Part shown: piece by piece, positions 8,964 through 18,695 of the stretch | Layout: each line of letters opens with the position of its first letter | Position numbering within the stretch: position 1 is the stretch's first letter | Assembly (NCBI RefSeq): GCF_003945385.1 | Contig: NZ_AP018920.1 | Coordinates: 6,076,001-6,140,000 of the forward strand | Direction: 5' to 3' | DNA from: Pseudonocardia autotrophica | GTDB lineage: Bacteria > Actinomycetota > Actinomycetes > Mycobacteriales > Pseudonocardiaceae | DNA: 64,000 nucleotides | Notes under the pieces: generated by a model | What the model was told of the DNA's origin: nothing | What the model saw: the letters and a program-made list of their open reading frames with translations, nothing else | The model's database searches: none | Made by a program: the position numbers and the translations under genes

Positions 8964-9443
8964 GGGCCGAGAGCCTACGTGCGCGCGGGCGGCCCGGAAG
9001 CCCCCCGGCGAGGGGCACCCGTCAGTGGCACCGGATCACCGCGGGCACCGGACCCGCTGCGGCACAGCAGGACCAGCACGGACGCCCGCCCGGACGTCGA
9101 CACGGATGCGTGTCATGGTTCACGAAGGGTGAGCACAACTCCGCCACCGACGGGTGATGTCAATGCACTTGCCCCAGCCCCTGTCGTCCGCCCGGGTGAG
9201 GCCCGCAGCACGGCTACAGACCTTGCGTGACAGACGATCCCCGTTCGGTCTGGCAGTGACCAACAGTGTCCGGCCCGACACGCCGAGCTCCCCTCTTAGC
9301 GTGATCACGCGCACTGAGTGCCACTATCGGCACACGCGGTCGCCGATTTCGGGATTCACCTGACCCGAACGGGTGGTATGGCCGAAACGGTGTCACACCG
9401 GAGCCCCCGCCGACGCTGTACTAGATGACGAGGAGGTGATCCG
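8964..9443. other. intergenic region between upp and a small conserved gene
   Basis: These 480 bp hold no convincing gene. The left end contains the upp promoter (TAGGCT at 8972-8977, minus strand). The right end has TACTAG around 9419-9424, a possible -10, before the strong ribosome binding site of the gene at 9444. The middle (about 9150-9380) has lower GC than its surroundings and a few short inverted repeats. No tRNA or riboswitch could be recognised. Confidence 0.4.
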
Positions 9444-9680
9444 ATGCCGGAGAACACGACTTCCGAAGAGCAGACGTTGATCGCTGCTGCGGAAAAGCTC
9501 ACGCAGTGCGACGGCTACGTCGTTCTGGCGGTGGACCCGCAGACCGGGGAGGTGGACGCACACGGCCCGTTCGACGGGATGACGGCGACCGTCAAGGCGG
9601 ACCAGCTGAGGCGCGACTTCGACCGCGGTGGTCTCGAGGACGTGTCCATCGGCGTGGTCCGTCTGCACAGCCAGGCCTGA
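9444..9680 (+). CDS. small conserved actinobacterial protein of unknown function
   Basis: This 78-residue acidic protein has no signal peptide or membrane segment and begins after an excellent ribosome binding site (GAGGAGGTGATCCG before the ATG). The sequence is compact: an N-terminal helix (EEQTLIAAAEKLTQC), then strands (GYVVLAVDPQTGEVDAHGPF), then a helix and a final strand. Codon use is like that of its neighbours, so I believe it is a real gene. I do not recognise a named family. It stands alone between upp and the Rv3311-like gene. Confidence 0.75.
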   Translation: MPENTTSEEQTLIAAAEKLTQCDGYVVLAVDPQTGEVDAHGPFDGMTATVKADQLRRDFDRGGLEDVSIGVVRLHSQA

Positions 9681-9687
9681 CCGCGCC

Positions 9688-9704
9688 GGGGCCCCCGAGG
9701 CCCC
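9688..9704 (+). terminator. short GC hairpin after the small gene
   Basis: GGGGCC and GGCCCC pair across a 5-base loop 8 bases after the stop codon. There is no T-tract. A weak intrinsic terminator is possible. Confidence 0.35.
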
Positions 9705-9774
9705 GCTCGACCCACCACACCGACACCGGGCGCGACACCCCGCCGGTCGGCCCGGCTGCGTGGGCGGACCGAGA

Positions 9775-9780
9775 TAGGGT
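9775..9780 (+). promoter_or_regulatory. leaderless-type -10 box
   Basis: TAGGGT stands 7 bases before the GTG at 9788, the same hexamer and spacing as before the nucleoside phosphorylase gene. It supports 9788 as the start. Confidence 0.55.
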
Positions 9781-9787
9781 CGGCGTC

Positions 9788-11089
9788 GTGGCAAGCGACA
9801 TCGTCCCGATCCGGCTCGCTCTCACCCGGGGCGACGTGGTCACCCTGTGGGCTCCCCCCTGGCGGGAGGACGGCGAGGAGTGGGAGGCCTTCCTCGGCGA
9901 CGACGAGCACGTGTTCGTCTTCGACGAGGTCGCGGGTCTCGCAGCCTTCGTCAGGACCGCGTCCGGACACGACCTGGAGGACCACCCCGCCTGGTCGGCG
10001 GTCCCCGGGCTGTCCGTCGGTGAGCTGACGCCGGACGACGCGCACCGGTACGACCTGGTCGCGCTGCCCGAGCTGGCGGCCGAGGACCCGGACGCGTGGA
10101 CCGTCCAGGAGCTGCACGAGGCCGTCTCGATGGTCCGGTCGCTGGCCGATGTCTGCGACCTGGAGAACATCGTCGCCGCGCTGGACGGCGAGCCCGCGTT
10201 CGCGCTGCTGCGCGGTGGCGCTGCCGCGTTCGCCGGCCGGGACGGCGCCAAGCGCTGGGCCGCGCTGTCCGCGGCGGTCGCCCAGCACTGGGACGACATC
10301 GTCGACACCCTCGACGGCCTGGTCGCCACCCCCGAGGTCGACGCCGGTGCGCTGGCGAAGGCCCGCACCGAGGCCGCCGAGTGGGACGCCGCCCGGGCCG
10401 CCGCGCTCGACGCCGGTGCCGCCGACTCCGCAGACGGCGGCTCCGCAGACGGCACCGACTCCGGCGAGGAAGCCACCGACTCCGACTCCGCCGATGCGGC
10501 CGACGACGAGACCGCCGACGAGCCGACCGGCTTCTGGGCGGAGGTCGGCATCGACCCGATCCGGATCCAGAGCGGCGACACCTCGCTGGTGACGCTGCGC
10601 TGCTACCTCGACGACAAGCCGGTCTTCCTCGGATCGGAGGGCCGGATCGACGTGTTCGGCTCCGAGCAGGAGCTGGTCGCGGCGCTGGCCGATCCCGAGC
10701 ACCCCGCGGTGGCCGGCACCGACCTGACCGCGGCGGTCACCTTCGCCGAGGTGCTGGAGGCCGCGAAGGCGGGCGATCTCGACGCGACCGTCGAGGACAT
10801 GAACACCTACGTGCTCACCGGCATCGGCGCGGATCTCGCCGACGGCGTCCTCGATCTGGACCCGGTCCAGCTGGACCTCGCCTCCGAGCTGCTGACCGAC
10901 GTCGGCGAGTGGGCCGACGCCCCGGAGCCGGCCGAGTCCCTCGCGGAGTCGAGCAGCCTGGGCTGGCTGGTGTCGTTCGTGGTCCGGCCGGACCCGACCC
11001 GGATGGCGCCGAGCCCGCCGTTCACCCGGGAGGCGCAGGCCTGGAGCGACCTGGTCGCCGGGCTGGAGGCCCGGCTGCGCCGCCGGTGA
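9788..11089 (+). CDS. conserved actinobacterial protein, probable Rv3311 counterpart
   Basis: This 433-residue protein of unknown function has two conserved parts joined by an acidic Ser/Asp/Ala-rich linker (about residues 215-250, with many DSA and DSG words). It has no signal peptide or membrane helix. Its position between upp and add matches M. tuberculosis Rv3311, and I infer orthology from that and its length. Relatives are sometimes annotated as primosomal protein, a label for which I see no evidence here. Its 3' end overlaps the convergent adenosine deaminase gene by 68 bp. Confidence 0.72.
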   Translation: MASDIVPIRLALTRGDVVTLWAPPWREDGEEWEAFLGDDEHVFVFDEVAGLAAFVRTASGHDLEDHPAWSAVPGLSVGELTPDDAHRYDLVALPELAAEDPDAWTVQELHEAVSMVRSLADVCDLENIVAALDGEPAFALLRGGAAAFAGRDGAKRWAALSAAVAQHWDDIVDTLDGLVATPEVDAGALAKARTEAAEWDAARAAALDAGAADSADGGSADGTDSGEEATDSDSADAADDETADEPTGFWAEVGIDPIRIQSGDTSLVTLRCYLDDKPVFLGSEGRIDVFGSEQELVAALADPEHPAVAGTDLTAAVTFAEVLEAAKAGDLDATVEDMNTYVLTGIGADLADGVLDLDPVQLDLASELLTDVGEWADAPEPAESLAESSSLGWLVSFVVRPDPTRMAPSPPFTREAQAWSDLVAGLEARLRRR

Positions 11090-12191
11090 GCGCCGCGTAA
11101 CCCGGCCGGATGACGTCGCGGATGAGGGCGACCCGCTCGTCGAACCCGATGAAGGCCGACTTCATCGCGTTCACGGTGAACCACTCCAGGGTGTCCCAGC
11201 CGTAGCCGAACACCTCGGCCAGGTCGGTCAGCTCGCTGGTCATGGTGCAGCCCGACATCAGCCGGTTGTCGGTGTTGACCGTGACCCGGAACCGCAGCTC
11301 GGTCAGCAGCCCGATCGGGTGCTCGGCGAGCGACGCCGCGGCGCCGGTGTGCACGTTCGAGGTCGGGCACATCTCCAGCGGCACCCGCATGTCACGGACG
11401 TAGGCGGCGAGCCTGCCGATCCGGTGCTCCGGCCCGGCGGCACCCTCGGTCGTGGCGATGTCGTCGACGATCCGCACGCCGTGGCCCAGCCGGTCCGTAC
11501 CGCACCACTGGATGGCCTCCCAGATCGACGGGAGCCCGAACGCCTCACCGGCGTGGATGGTGACGTGCGCGTTCTGCTGGCGGACGTACTCGAAGGCATC
11601 CAGGTGCCGGGTCGGCGGGAACCCCTTCTCGGCGCCGGCGATGTCGAAGCCGACCACGCCGGCGTCCCGGTGCCGCACGGCCAGCTCGGCGATCTCCCGC
11701 GACCGCGCGGCGTGCCGCATCGCGGTCAGCAGGGCGCCGATCCGGATGACGCGCCCGCCCTCGGCGGCCCGCTCGGTGCCGATCCGGAACCCGTCCAGCA
11801 CGGCGGCGATCACGGCGTCGACGTCCAGCCCGCCCTCGACGTGCAGCTCCGGCGCGAACCGCACCTCGGCGTAGACGACGCCGTCGGCGGCGAGGTCCTC
11901 GGCGGCCTCGGCGGCGACCCTGGTCAGCGCCTCCCTGGTCTGCATGACGGCGACCGTGTGGCCGAACGTCTCCAGGTAGCGGACCAGCGAGCCGGAGTGC
12001 GCCGCCCCCAGGAACCAGGCGGCCAGTTCGTCCGGATCGGTCGTCGGCAGCCGGTCGTAACCGGCCTCCCGGGCGAGCTCGATGACGGTCTCGACGCGCA
12101 GACCGCCGTCGAGATGATCGTGCAGCAGCACCTTCGGTGCGCGCCGCACGGTGTCGCTGGAGATCGGCACGGGCGCGGGTGAGTCTGCCAC
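11022..12191 (-). CDS. add: adenosine deaminase
   Basis: This 389-residue zinc enzyme converts (deoxy)adenosine to (deoxy)inosine, the substrate of the purine nucleoside phosphorylase encoded at 4.7 kb. Zinc and catalytic motifs are all visible: HDHLDGG near residue 24, HAGEAFG (catalytic Glu and zinc His), GHGVRI and [10 protein letters not shown], where Asn replaces the more usual second Asp of NTDDP. The GTG at 12191 is 6 bases after TACCGT with no Shine-Dalgarno sequence. The Arg/Pro-rich C-terminal tail (about 20 residues) runs into the neighbouring convergent gene and is unlikely to be conserved. Confidence 0.95.
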   Translation of the reverse strand: MADSPAPVPISSDTVRRAPKVLLHDHLDGGLRVETVIELAREAGYDRLPTTDPDELAAWFLGAAHSGSLVRYLETFGHTVAVMQTREALTRVAAEAAEDLAADGVVYAEVRFAPELHVEGGLDVDAVIAAVLDGFRIGTERAAEGGRVIRIGALLTAMRHAARSREIAELAVRHRDAGVVGFDIAGAEKGFPPTRHLDAFEYVRQQNAHVTIHAGEAFGLPSIWEAIQWCGTDRLGHGVRIVDDIATTEGAAGPEHRIGRLAAYVRDMRVPLEMCPTSNVHTGAAASLAEHPIGLLTELRFRVTVNTDNRLMSGCTMTSELTDLAEVFGYGWDTLEWFTVNAMKSAFIGFDERVALIRDVIRPGYAALTGGAAGPPARRPGRSRPAPPG

Positions 12192-12197
12192 CGGGGC

Positions 12198-12203
12198 ACG
12201 GTA
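12198..12203 (-). promoter_or_regulatory. leaderless-type -10 box of add
   Basis: On the minus strand TACCGT lies 6 bases before the GTG at 12191. No ribosome binding site is seen. Confidence 0.5.
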
Positions 12204-12390
12204 CCGATCCGGACCGCTCCTTCGGCGTGCCGTCCGGCACCGGATGTACGGAGCTGCAATGATCGCGACGATCCGGGAGCTGAGAAAGGCCCCCGGACGG
12301 CTCAACGCAACACCGTCCGTCGACCCTCGAACGGCGGTCGCTACCCTCTGGGCACTCCCCACTTGGCTCAGAGGAAGCGCAGCAGGTGCC

Positions 12391-13782
12391 ATGAGCGACA
12401 CTTCGAACCTCTCGTTCGACCGGATGCGCGGCATGCTCATGCGGGCGGCCGAAATTCGCGACAGCGAACAGCAGCAGATCTTCGACTCCCTCGACGAGAT
12501 CCACGCCCGGCTTGCCGCACTGGACGCCATCGGCACCGTGCGCAAGAAGCTCACCGAACTCCCCGACCGGACCGAGCTCAACGTCCTGGCCGAGCGCCTC
12601 GACGAGACCGTGACCAAGCTGGACAACCAGGAGGTCATCCTCGGCGCGATCACCCGCGCCATCGAGTCCCTCCCCGACAAGCTGGCCAAGCCGATCGCCC
12701 AGCTGGACGGCAGGCTGGACGGCATGAGCGGCCGGCTCGAGGGGGTGTCCGGCCGGATGGACGGCCTGGACGACCGGCTCGGCGGGCTGCACAAGCGCCT
12801 CGACGACCTGGACAACCGGCTCGACCGGCACGAGATGCGTCTCGACGCGATGCCCAACGCGGTCGCCTCCCCCATCAAGGAGCGCATCGAGGGCGTGGAG
12901 CGGCAGGTCCGCGAGCAGCTCGACGCGGCCGTGCACTCCTTCGAGGAGACCGGCGAGGGCCTGCGCAACCTGCTCGGCGACACCTCGGTCGGCCTGCACC
13001 GCAGGCTGGAGGAGCTGTCCCAGCGGCCCGCGGTCGACCCGGGGCCGGGGTTCGAGGCGCTCACCGAGCGGCTCGAGGCGCTGTCGGCCCGGCTGGAGGA
13101 GGTCGGCGGCAGGCTCGACACCGTCGAGTCCGGCCTGGACGGCAAGCTGAGCGACCTCGACGGCTCGGTCAAGGAGCGGGTCGGCAAGCTCGGCGGCTCC
13201 CTCAAGGACCGGATCGGTGAGCTCGACGGGACGGTCTCGGAGCGGCTCGGTGAGCTCGACGGGACGGTGCAGAGCCGGCTGGGCGAGTTCGCCAGCGGTG
13301 TCGAGGAGAAGCTCGACGGCTTCGACACCCGGCTCGACAAGCTCGCCGGGGATGTCGACGGCCGGTTCGACACCCTGACGACCAGCGTCGACGGGCGGTT
13401 CGACACGCTCTCCGACGGGGTCGACACCCGGCTGACGGCGCTGACCGAGAACGTCGACAGCAGGCTCGACAAGCTCACCGGCGACGTCGACGGCCGGCTG
13501 TCCGGTCTCGACTCGACGCTGCGCGACCGGCCGGACACCGGCTCGGTCACCGAGCTGGTGACCCGGGCCAACGCGGACTCCGAGCGGCGCAACGCCAGCC
13601 AGCTCGACGAGGCGATGGCGACCTTCGCGGAGCTCATCATGGGCCGGGGCGGGCAGTACGCCCAGCAGACCCCGCCGCCCCCGCCGCGGCCCGCGCAGCG
13701 GCGGTCCCGGTCCAAGGTCGCGGTGAAGAGCCAGAACGGCGCCTCGGCAGCCGATCTGGTCGCCGACGACCCGGACGACTGA
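12391..13782 (+). CDS. long coiled-coil protein with internal repeats, function unknown
   Basis: This 463-residue, charged, cysteine-poor protein is nearly all predicted helix. From about residue 110 to 400 it is built of short repeats of the form LD-x-R-L-D/E-x-L or DG-x-F/L-x-x-L (for example [20 protein letters not shown]), giving an extended coiled coil like apolipoprotein or tape-measure helices. No membrane helix or signal peptide is present. The tail is proline- then lysine-rich (about 425-450). The start at 12391 has a purine-rich GAGGAAG upstream; an in-frame extension to 12151 lacks homology-like character. A scaffold or filament role is plausible but unproven. Confidence 0.75.
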   Translation: MSDTSNLSFDRMRGMLMRAAEIRDSEQQQIFDSLDEIHARLAALDAIGTVRKKLTELPDRTELNVLAERLDETVTKLDNQEVILGAITRAIESLPDKLAKPIAQLDGRLDGMSGRLEGVSGRMDGLDDRLGGLHKRLDDLDNRLDRHEMRLDAMPNAVASPIKERIEGVERQVREQLDAAVHSFEETGEGLRNLLGDTSVGLHRRLEELSQRPAVDPGPGFEALTERLEALSARLEEVGGRLDTVESGLDGKLSDLDGSVKERVGKLGGSLKDRIGELDGTVSERLGELDGTVQSRLGEFASGVEEKLDGFDTRLDKLAGDVDGRFDTLTTSVDGRFDTLSDGVDTRLTALTENVDSRLDKLTGDVDGRLSGLDSTLRDRPDTGSVTELVTRANADSERRNASQLDEAMATFAELIMGRGGQYAQQTPPPPPRPAQRRSRSKVAVKSQNGASAADLVADDPDD

Positions 13783-13802
13783 CCTCCGCAGGCAACGCAC
13801 GG

Positions 13803-13834
13803 ACGCCGCGATCCCCGCCAGGGGGTCGCGGCGT
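13803..13834. terminator. bidirectional terminator hairpin
   Basis: A 14-bp stem (ACGCCGCGATCCCC with GGGGGTCGCGGCGT, one G-T pair) and a GCCA loop lie between the convergent coiled-coil and aminotransferase genes. There is no T-tract, as is usual in actinobacteria. Confidence 0.7.
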
Positions 13835-13852
13835 TCGCGTGTCCGGGGCCGC

Positions 13853-14983
13853 TCAGCGCACCGCGGCGGCCATCCGGTGCACGGCCTCGGTGAGGATGTC
13901 CGGGTGCGTCGCCAGGTTCAGCCGCAGATGCCCGGCGCCACCGGTCCCGAACGGCTCCCCGGCGTTGAGCGCGACCCGGCCCCGCTCCCGGAACATCGCC
14001 GCCGGATCGTCGAGACCGAGCCCGCGGCAGTCCAGCCAGGCCAGGAACGTCGCCGGGGCCGGCCGGTAGCGGACCTGCGGCAGGTGCTCGGCGAGCAGCC
14101 CGGCCAGCAGCTCCCGGTTCCGGACGAGTGCCGCGACGAACGCGTCCAGCCACGGCCGGTCCGACTCCAGCGCTGCGACGTGCGCGTGCACCGCGACGTG
14201 GCTGGCGCCCACCTCCAGCATCGCGGCGGGCAGCCGCTCGATCGGCGCCTCCGGCCCGGCGACGGCGACCGCCGCCTTCAGCCCGGCCAGGTTCCAGCCC
14301 TTCGACGCCGACAGCAGGCTGATCCCGTTCTCCGCGCCGGGCACGCTCAGCCACGGGGTGAACGTCGTGCCCGGGTCGACGAGCGGGGCGTGGATCTCGT
14401 CGGCGACCACGGTGACCCCGCTCCGCCGGGCCAGCGCGGCGACCGCGGCGAGCTCGTCGGCGGTGTGCACGGCGCCGGTCGGGTTCTGTGGTGAGCAGAG
14501 CAGGAACGCCCGCACCCGCGGCAGCCCGAAGGCGTGTTCCAGGGTGTCCGGGTCGAGCCGCCCGGCGGCGGTCAGCGGGGCGCTCACCGGTTCCCATCCG
14601 GCATGCCGGAGGAACTCGAAGAACGGCGGGTACACCGGCGGGGTCACCGCGACCGCGTCGCCGGGCGGGACGACCGCGCGCAGCGCCTCGACGACGCCCT
14701 GCATGACGTCCGGTACGACGAGCGCGCGATCCGGGTCGAGCCCGTCCCAGCCCCACCGGTCCCGGGCGAACGCGGCCAGCGCGCGGGCGTACCCGTCGCC
14801 CGCGGGGTAGCCGGTGTCGCCCTCGGCGAGCATCCGGGTCACCGCGGCGAGCACCCCGGGCGCGGTCGGCACGTCGGCCTCGGCGACCCAGAGCGGGAGG
14901 ACGTCGTCGTCGAAGGTCCGCCACTTCATGCTGGTGCGGCGGCGCAGCTCGGGCAGCGGTGGGAACTCCAGCGGATCCGGCAC
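13853..14983 (-). CDS. PatB/MalY-like PLP-dependent aminotransferase (C-S lyase type)
   Basis: This 376-residue fold-type I PLP enzyme belongs to the class I/II group nearest to MalY/PatB cystathionine beta-lyases. The N-terminus [11 protein letters not shown] and [10 protein letters not shown] are characteristic. SPQNPTG binds [12 protein letters not shown] carries the Asp that contacts the pyridine nitrogen, and [12 protein letters not shown] has the Schiff-base lysine. The C-terminal arginine segment HLRLNLATH binds carboxylate. It could cleave cystathionine or cysteine conjugates, or act as an aminotransferase. The GTG at 14983 is chosen because it follows CAGGAT by 7 bases. A longer frame overlaps the neighbouring murJ. 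Confidence 0.87.
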   Translation of the reverse strand: MPDPLEFPPLPELRRRTSMKWRTFDDDVLPLWVAEADVPTAPGVLAAVTRMLAEGDTGYPAGDGYARALAAFARDRWGWDGLDPDRALVVPDVMQGVVEALRAVVPPGDAVAVTPPVYPPFFEFLRHAGWEPVSAPLTAAGRLDPDTLEHAFGLPRVRAFLLCSPQNPTGAVHTADELAAVAALARRSGVTVVADEIHAPLVDPGTTFTPWLSVPGAENGISLLSASKGWNLAGLKAAVAVAGPEAPIERLPAAMLEVGASHVAVHAHVAALESDRPWLDAFVAALVRNRELLAGLLAEHLPQVRYRPAPATFLAWLDCRGLGLDDPAAMFRERGRVALNAGEPFGTGGAGHLRLNLATHPDILTEAVHRMAAAVR

Positions 14984-15008
14984 GCCGCCGATCCTGGCAC
15001 GGGAATGC

Positions 15009-16814
15009 TCAGCGGCGGGCGAGCCGCCGGAACACCGCATCCAGCTCGGCGACCTTCAGCAGCCGCATCCCGGCGACGGCCAGCGGCAGCGCGACGAGGG
15101 TGCCGCCGACCAGCAGCGTCCAGGCCTGCGCGACGACCGGCCAGTCCGCGATGGCCGGCTCCGCGAGCCGGGTCAGCCCCCAGGCGGCCGCCGCGGCGAC
15201 CGCGGAGGCGAGCGTGACCTTCAGCAGGCAGCGCAGCACCTCGACGCTGCGGACCCGGCCGAGCCTGCGGCGCAGCAGCCACTGGCCGATCAGCGCGCCG
15301 CCGACGAAGGACAGCGAGTTGGCAGCGGCCAGTCCCAGCACGACCTGGCCGGGGGGCAGCAGCAGCGGGCAGGCGAGCAGCAGCGGGATCTTCACACCGA
15401 CCATGACGACCTGGATCATCGTCGGTGTGCGGGAGTCGGTCATCGCGTAGAAGACCCGCATCTGCAGCATCGTCACCGAGTAGGGCAGCAACCCGAACGC
15501 CGACCAGGCGACGGTCTCGCCGAGCCGCGCGGCGCCCTCCCCGCTCCCGGCGCCGACCGAGAACAGCGCGGTGCCCAGCGCCCCGCCGAACGCGGTCATC
15601 ACGGCCGCGATCGGGACCAGCCCGACGACGGACAGCCGGGCACCGAGCGACAGGTCCGTCACGACCTGGTCGGTGTCGCCCTGCGCTGCGGCCCGGCTCA
15701 TCCGCGGCATCAGCGCGGTCAGCAGGGACACCCCGAGCACCCCGTAGGGAACCTGCAGCAGCAGCCAGGCGTTCATGTAGGTGGTGAACGAGCCGCCGTC
15801 GGCCGCGGCGGCGACCCGGGTGGTGACGATGTAGCCGGCCTGCCCGACCAGCACGTAACCGATGATCCACAGCGCCATCCCGCCGGCCAGCGACAGGCGT
15901 GGGTCCCAGCCCCACACCGGCCGGTAGCGGAACCCGACCCGGCGCATGAAGGGCACCAGCACGGCCGCCTGGACGACGATGCCCAGCGTCGTCCCCAGCC
16001 CCAGCACCAGCAGCTTCGGGTCGCCCATCCGCACCGGGTCGGCCGAGATCTCGCCGGGGACCAGCGCGTAGACGGCGAGCACGCCGAGCACGACGACGTT
16101 GTTCAGGACCGGTGCCCAGGCGAACGGCCCGAACATCTGCTTGGAGTTGAGGATCGCGCCGAGCAGCGCCCCGATCCCGTAGAAGAAGATCTGCGGCAGC
16201 AGCAGCCAGGCGAACGCCGTCGCGAGCGCCGGGTTCGCCTCGCCGCCGTCGCCGGAGCCCAGATACAGCTGGGTGAGCAGCGGGGCGGCGATCATCGCGA
16301 GCAGCGTGGCCAGCAGCAGCGCCGCCCCGACGACGGTCAGCAGGCGCCGGGTGAACTGCTCGCCGCCGTCCGGGTCCTCGGCCTGGGCGCGCACCAGCAC
16401 CGGGATCATCACGCTGGTCAGGACACCGCCGAGGAGCAGCTCGTAGACGATGTTCGGCAGCGTGTTCGAGACCGTGTAGGAGTCGTTGACGACCGCGAAC
16501 CCGAGCACCGCGACGATCGCCAGGTTCCGCAGGAAGCCGGTCAGCCTGCTGATCAGGCTGGCGATCGCCATCATGCCGGAGGAGCGGACCAGCGATCCGG
16601 CGTTCTCGCTCGGCCGTCCCTCGGGTTCCCCGGCGTCGGGCACCCGCTCGATCGGGGTGGTGGGGGGGCCGTCGTCCGGCGGTGTCACCGGTCGCCCGAC
16701 CGGGCGGGTGACCTCCTCGGCGGACTCCGCGGGTGCACGTCCGGCCCGCTCCGGCATCACCGGACGGGGTATCGGAGCCCGTTGGGCCGGTCGGTCCTCA
16801 CGCATCGCGCCCAT
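15009..16814 (-). CDS. murJ: MurJ/MviN-family lipid II flippase
   Basis: This membrane protein of about 600 residues has an N-terminal cytosolic Pro/Arg-rich tail of about 80 residues and then some 14 hydrophobic segments of the MOP exporter superfamily. The MurJ-like start of the membrane domain (ASLISRLTGFLRNLAIVAVL) and the motif SNTLPNIVYELLLGGVL are clear. The family flips lipid-linked peptidoglycan precursor across the membrane. Unlike the mycobacterial MviN protein there is no C-terminal pseudokinase domain; the protein ends just after the last helices (LLKVAELDAVFRRLARR). Two candidate ATG starts (16814, 16805) differ by three residues. It may be a second copy in this genome, because MviN usually lies near the origin. 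Confidence 0.9.
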   Translation of the reverse strand: MGAMREDRPAQRAPIPRPVMPERAGRAPAESAEEVTRPVGRPVTPPDDGPPTTPIERVPDAGEPEGRPSENAGSLVRSSGMMAIASLISRLTGFLRNLAIVAVLGFAVVNDSYTVSNTLPNIVYELLLGGVLTSVMIPVLVRAQAEDPDGGEQFTRRLLTVVGAALLLATLLAMIAAPLLTQLYLGSGDGGEANPALATAFAWLLLPQIFFYGIGALLGAILNSKQMFGPFAWAPVLNNVVVLGVLAVYALVPGEISADPVRMGDPKLLVLGLGTTLGIVVQAAVLVPFMRRVGFRYRPVWGWDPRLSLAGGMALWIIGYVLVGQAGYIVTTRVAAAADGGSFTTYMNAWLLLQVPYGVLGVSLLTALMPRMSRAAAQGDTDQVVTDLSLGARLSVVGLVPIAAVMTAFGGALGTALFSVGAGSGEGAARLGETVAWSAFGLLPYSVTMLQMRVFYAMTDSRTPTMIQVVMVGVKIPLLLACPLLLPPGQVVLGLAAANSLSFVGGALIGQWLLRRRLGRVRSVEVLRCLLKVTLASAVAAAAAWGLTRLAEPAIADWPVVAQAWTLLVGGTLVALPLAVAGMRLLKVAELDAVFRRLARR

Positions 16815-16953
16815 CGTGCCGGATCGGTTGCGGGCAGCACGCACGACCCGCCTGTCCCGGGACGGGCGGGCAGGAGCATGATCGCCGTCCCGGTGCGGGC
16901 GGCCGGGCGGACCACAGCCGGGCGAACCGCGGCCGGGCCGGCCGCTAGCGCGA

Positions 16954-18246
16954 TCAGCCGCGCCGGACGTCCAGCACCAGCTCGCGCGCCGGCGGCGGAT
17001 CGCCGGTGATCAGCAGCGCCGCCCCGGCCAGCAGCCGCCGGGCGTCGGCGATCCGGTCCGGGGTGTCGGTGTGCAGCTCCAGCAACGGTGTCCCGGCCCG
17101 CACCTCGTCGCCGGGTGCGACGAGCAACCGCACCCCGGCGCCCGCCTGTACCGGATCCTCCTTGCGGGCCCGCCCCGCGCCGAGCCGCCAGGCCGCGGTC
17201 CCGACGGCGAGCGCGTCCGCACCGGAGAAGATCCCGGACCGCTCCGCGGTGACCGTCTCCACGTGCCGGGCGACCGGCAGCGGCGCCGACGGGTCCCCGC
17301 CCTGGGCGGCGATCATCCGTTCCCACACGTCGTGCGCCGCCCCGGAGGCCAGCACCTGCGCGGGATCGGCATCGGTGATCCCGGCGAGCGCGAGCATCTC
17401 GGTGGCGAGCGCCACGGTCAGCGCGACGACGTCCGGCGGGCCGCCGCCGCGCAGCACCTCGACCGACTCCTCGACCTCCAGCGCGTTCCCCACGCAGCGG
17501 CCCAGCGGGCGGGACATGTCGGTGAGCAGTGCCGTCGTCGGGAGATCATGCGCGGCACCGATCGCGGTCATCGCGTCGGCCAGCTCACCGGCCCGGGCAG
17601 CGGTCTTCATGAACGCACCGGAGCCGACCTTGACGTCGAGCACCAGCCCGCCGGTCCCCTCGGCGAGCTTCTTGCTCATGATCGAGCTGGCGATCAGCGG
17701 GACCGACTCGACGGTCCCGGTGACGTCGCGCAGCGCGTACAGCCGCCGGTCCGCCGGCGCCAGGGTGGGCGTCGTCGCGCAGATCACCGCGCCCACCTCG
17801 GCGAGCTGCGCGGTGATCTCGTCGGTGCTCAGCGACGCCCGCCAGCCGGGGATCGCCTCCAGCTTGTCCAGGGTGCCGCCGGTGTGCCCGAGGCCGCGCC
17901 CGGACAGCTGCGGGACGGCCGCGCCGCAGGCGGCGACCAGCGGTGCCAGCGGCAGCGTGATCTTGTCCCCGACGCCGCCGGTGGAGTGCTTGTCGACCAG
18001 CGGCCGCCCGACGTCGCCGAAGTCCAGCACCTCGCCGGAGTCGATCATGGCCTGGGTCCAGTGCGCGGTCTCGGCCGCGTCCATGCCGTTGAGCAGCACG
18101 GCCATCGCGAGCGCGGCCATCTGTTCCTCGGCGACCTCGTCGCGGGTGTAGGCCGCGACCACCCAGTCGATCTGGTCGCGGGTCAGCTCCCGGCAGTCCC
18201 GCTTGGCCGCGATGATCTCGACGGCGCTGTAGGTCCGGGCGCTCAT
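16954..18246 (-). CDS. deoA: thymidine phosphorylase
   Basis: This 430-residue pyrimidine nucleoside phosphorylase cleaves thymidine or deoxyuridine with phosphate. Motifs include VDKHSTGGVGDK (phosphate binding), SGRGLGHTGGTLDKLE (family signature) and the pair SIMSKKLAEG and LDVKVGSGAFMK. The alpha domain, alpha/beta domain and C-terminal domain are all present. It is the last gene of a six-gene operon and its ATG overlaps the cdd stop by 4 bases (ATGA). It follows cytidine deaminase, which supplies deoxyuridine and uridine. The whole operon imports and degrades nucleosides. Confidence 0.96.
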   Translation of the reverse strand: MSARTYSAVEIIAAKRDCRELTRDQIDWVVAAYTRDEVAEEQMAALAMAVLLNGMDAAETAHWTQAMIDSGEVLDFGDVGRPLVDKHSTGGVGDKITLPLAPLVAACGAAVPQLSGRGLGHTGGTLDKLEAIPGWRASLSTDEITAQLAEVGAVICATTPTLAPADRRLYALRDVTGTVESVPLIASSIMSKKLAEGTGGLVLDVKVGSGAFMKTAARAGELADAMTAIGAAHDLPTTALLTDMSRPLGRCVGNALEVEESVEVLRGGGPPDVVALTVALATEMLALAGITDADPAQVLASGAAHDVWERMIAAQGGDPSAPLPVARHVETVTAERSGIFSGADALAVGTAAWRLGAGRARKEDPVQAGAGVRLLVAPGDEVRAGTPLLELHTDTPDRIADARRLLAGAALLITGDPPPARELVLDVRRG

Positions 18247-18695
18247 CGCGGGCCCCCCGGCAGGTCGTCCGGGCCGAACGCGTCCGGCAGCACCTCGGCG
18301 AACGGGAGCACCCCGCGCGGGGTGTCGCACAGCAGCTCCGGTCCGCCGAACTCGTACAGCACCTGGCGGCAGCGGCCGCACGGCATCAGCAGCCCGCCCG
18401 CCACCGACCGGCAGGCGACCGCCAGCAACCGGCCGCCGCCGGAGAGCCGCAGCTGCCCGGCGAGGGTCACCTCGGCGCAGACGCCGAGGCCGTAGGAGGC
18501 GTTCTCGACGTTGCAGCCGGTCACCACGCGGCCGTCGTCGACCAGCGCGGCGGCGCCGACCCGCAGTCCGGAGTAGGGCGCGTACGCCCAGCCCGCCGTG
18601 GTGACGGCGGCCGAGCGCAGCGCGTCCCAGTCGGGGACGGGCGGATCGGGCGCCACCATGCCCGCACCGGCTCCGGAGGGTCCTCCGCCTGCCAT
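18243..18695 (-). CDS. cdd: cytidine deaminase
   Basis: This 150-residue zinc enzyme deaminates cytidine and deoxycytidine to uridine forms. The substrate strand GCNVENASYG and the zinc and catalytic motifs CAE and PCGRCRQ are all present, giving the homotetrameric T-CDA class. GGGGAGGGCGGATAG immediately before the ATG provides a good ribosome binding site, and the last three bases are the stop of the upstream permease gene. Translation is therefore coupled on both sides. The first 12 residues are Gly/Ala-rich, and a second Met at 13 could also be used. Confidence 0.95.
   Translation of the reverse strand: MAGGGPSGAGAGMVAPDPPVPDWDALRSAAVTTAGWAYAPYSGLRVGAAALVDDGRVVTGCNVENASYGLGVCAEVTLAGQLRLSGGGRLLAVACRSVAGGLLMPCGRCRQVLYEFGGPELLCDTPRGVLPFAEVLPDAFGPDDLPGGPR

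Noticed and set aside
8371..9018. Long frames opposite or shifted within upp
   Set aside because: They are repetitive Arg/Ala/Pro translations in the shadow of a clear conserved gene.
12403..12419. TCGAAC-CTCTC-GTTCGA, an apparent fourth LexA box at the start of the coiled-coil gene
   Set aside because: The spacer is 5 bases instead of 4, which changes the helical phase of the half sites, and the bases are codons (Ser-Asn-Leu-Ser-Phe-Asp) of the protein.
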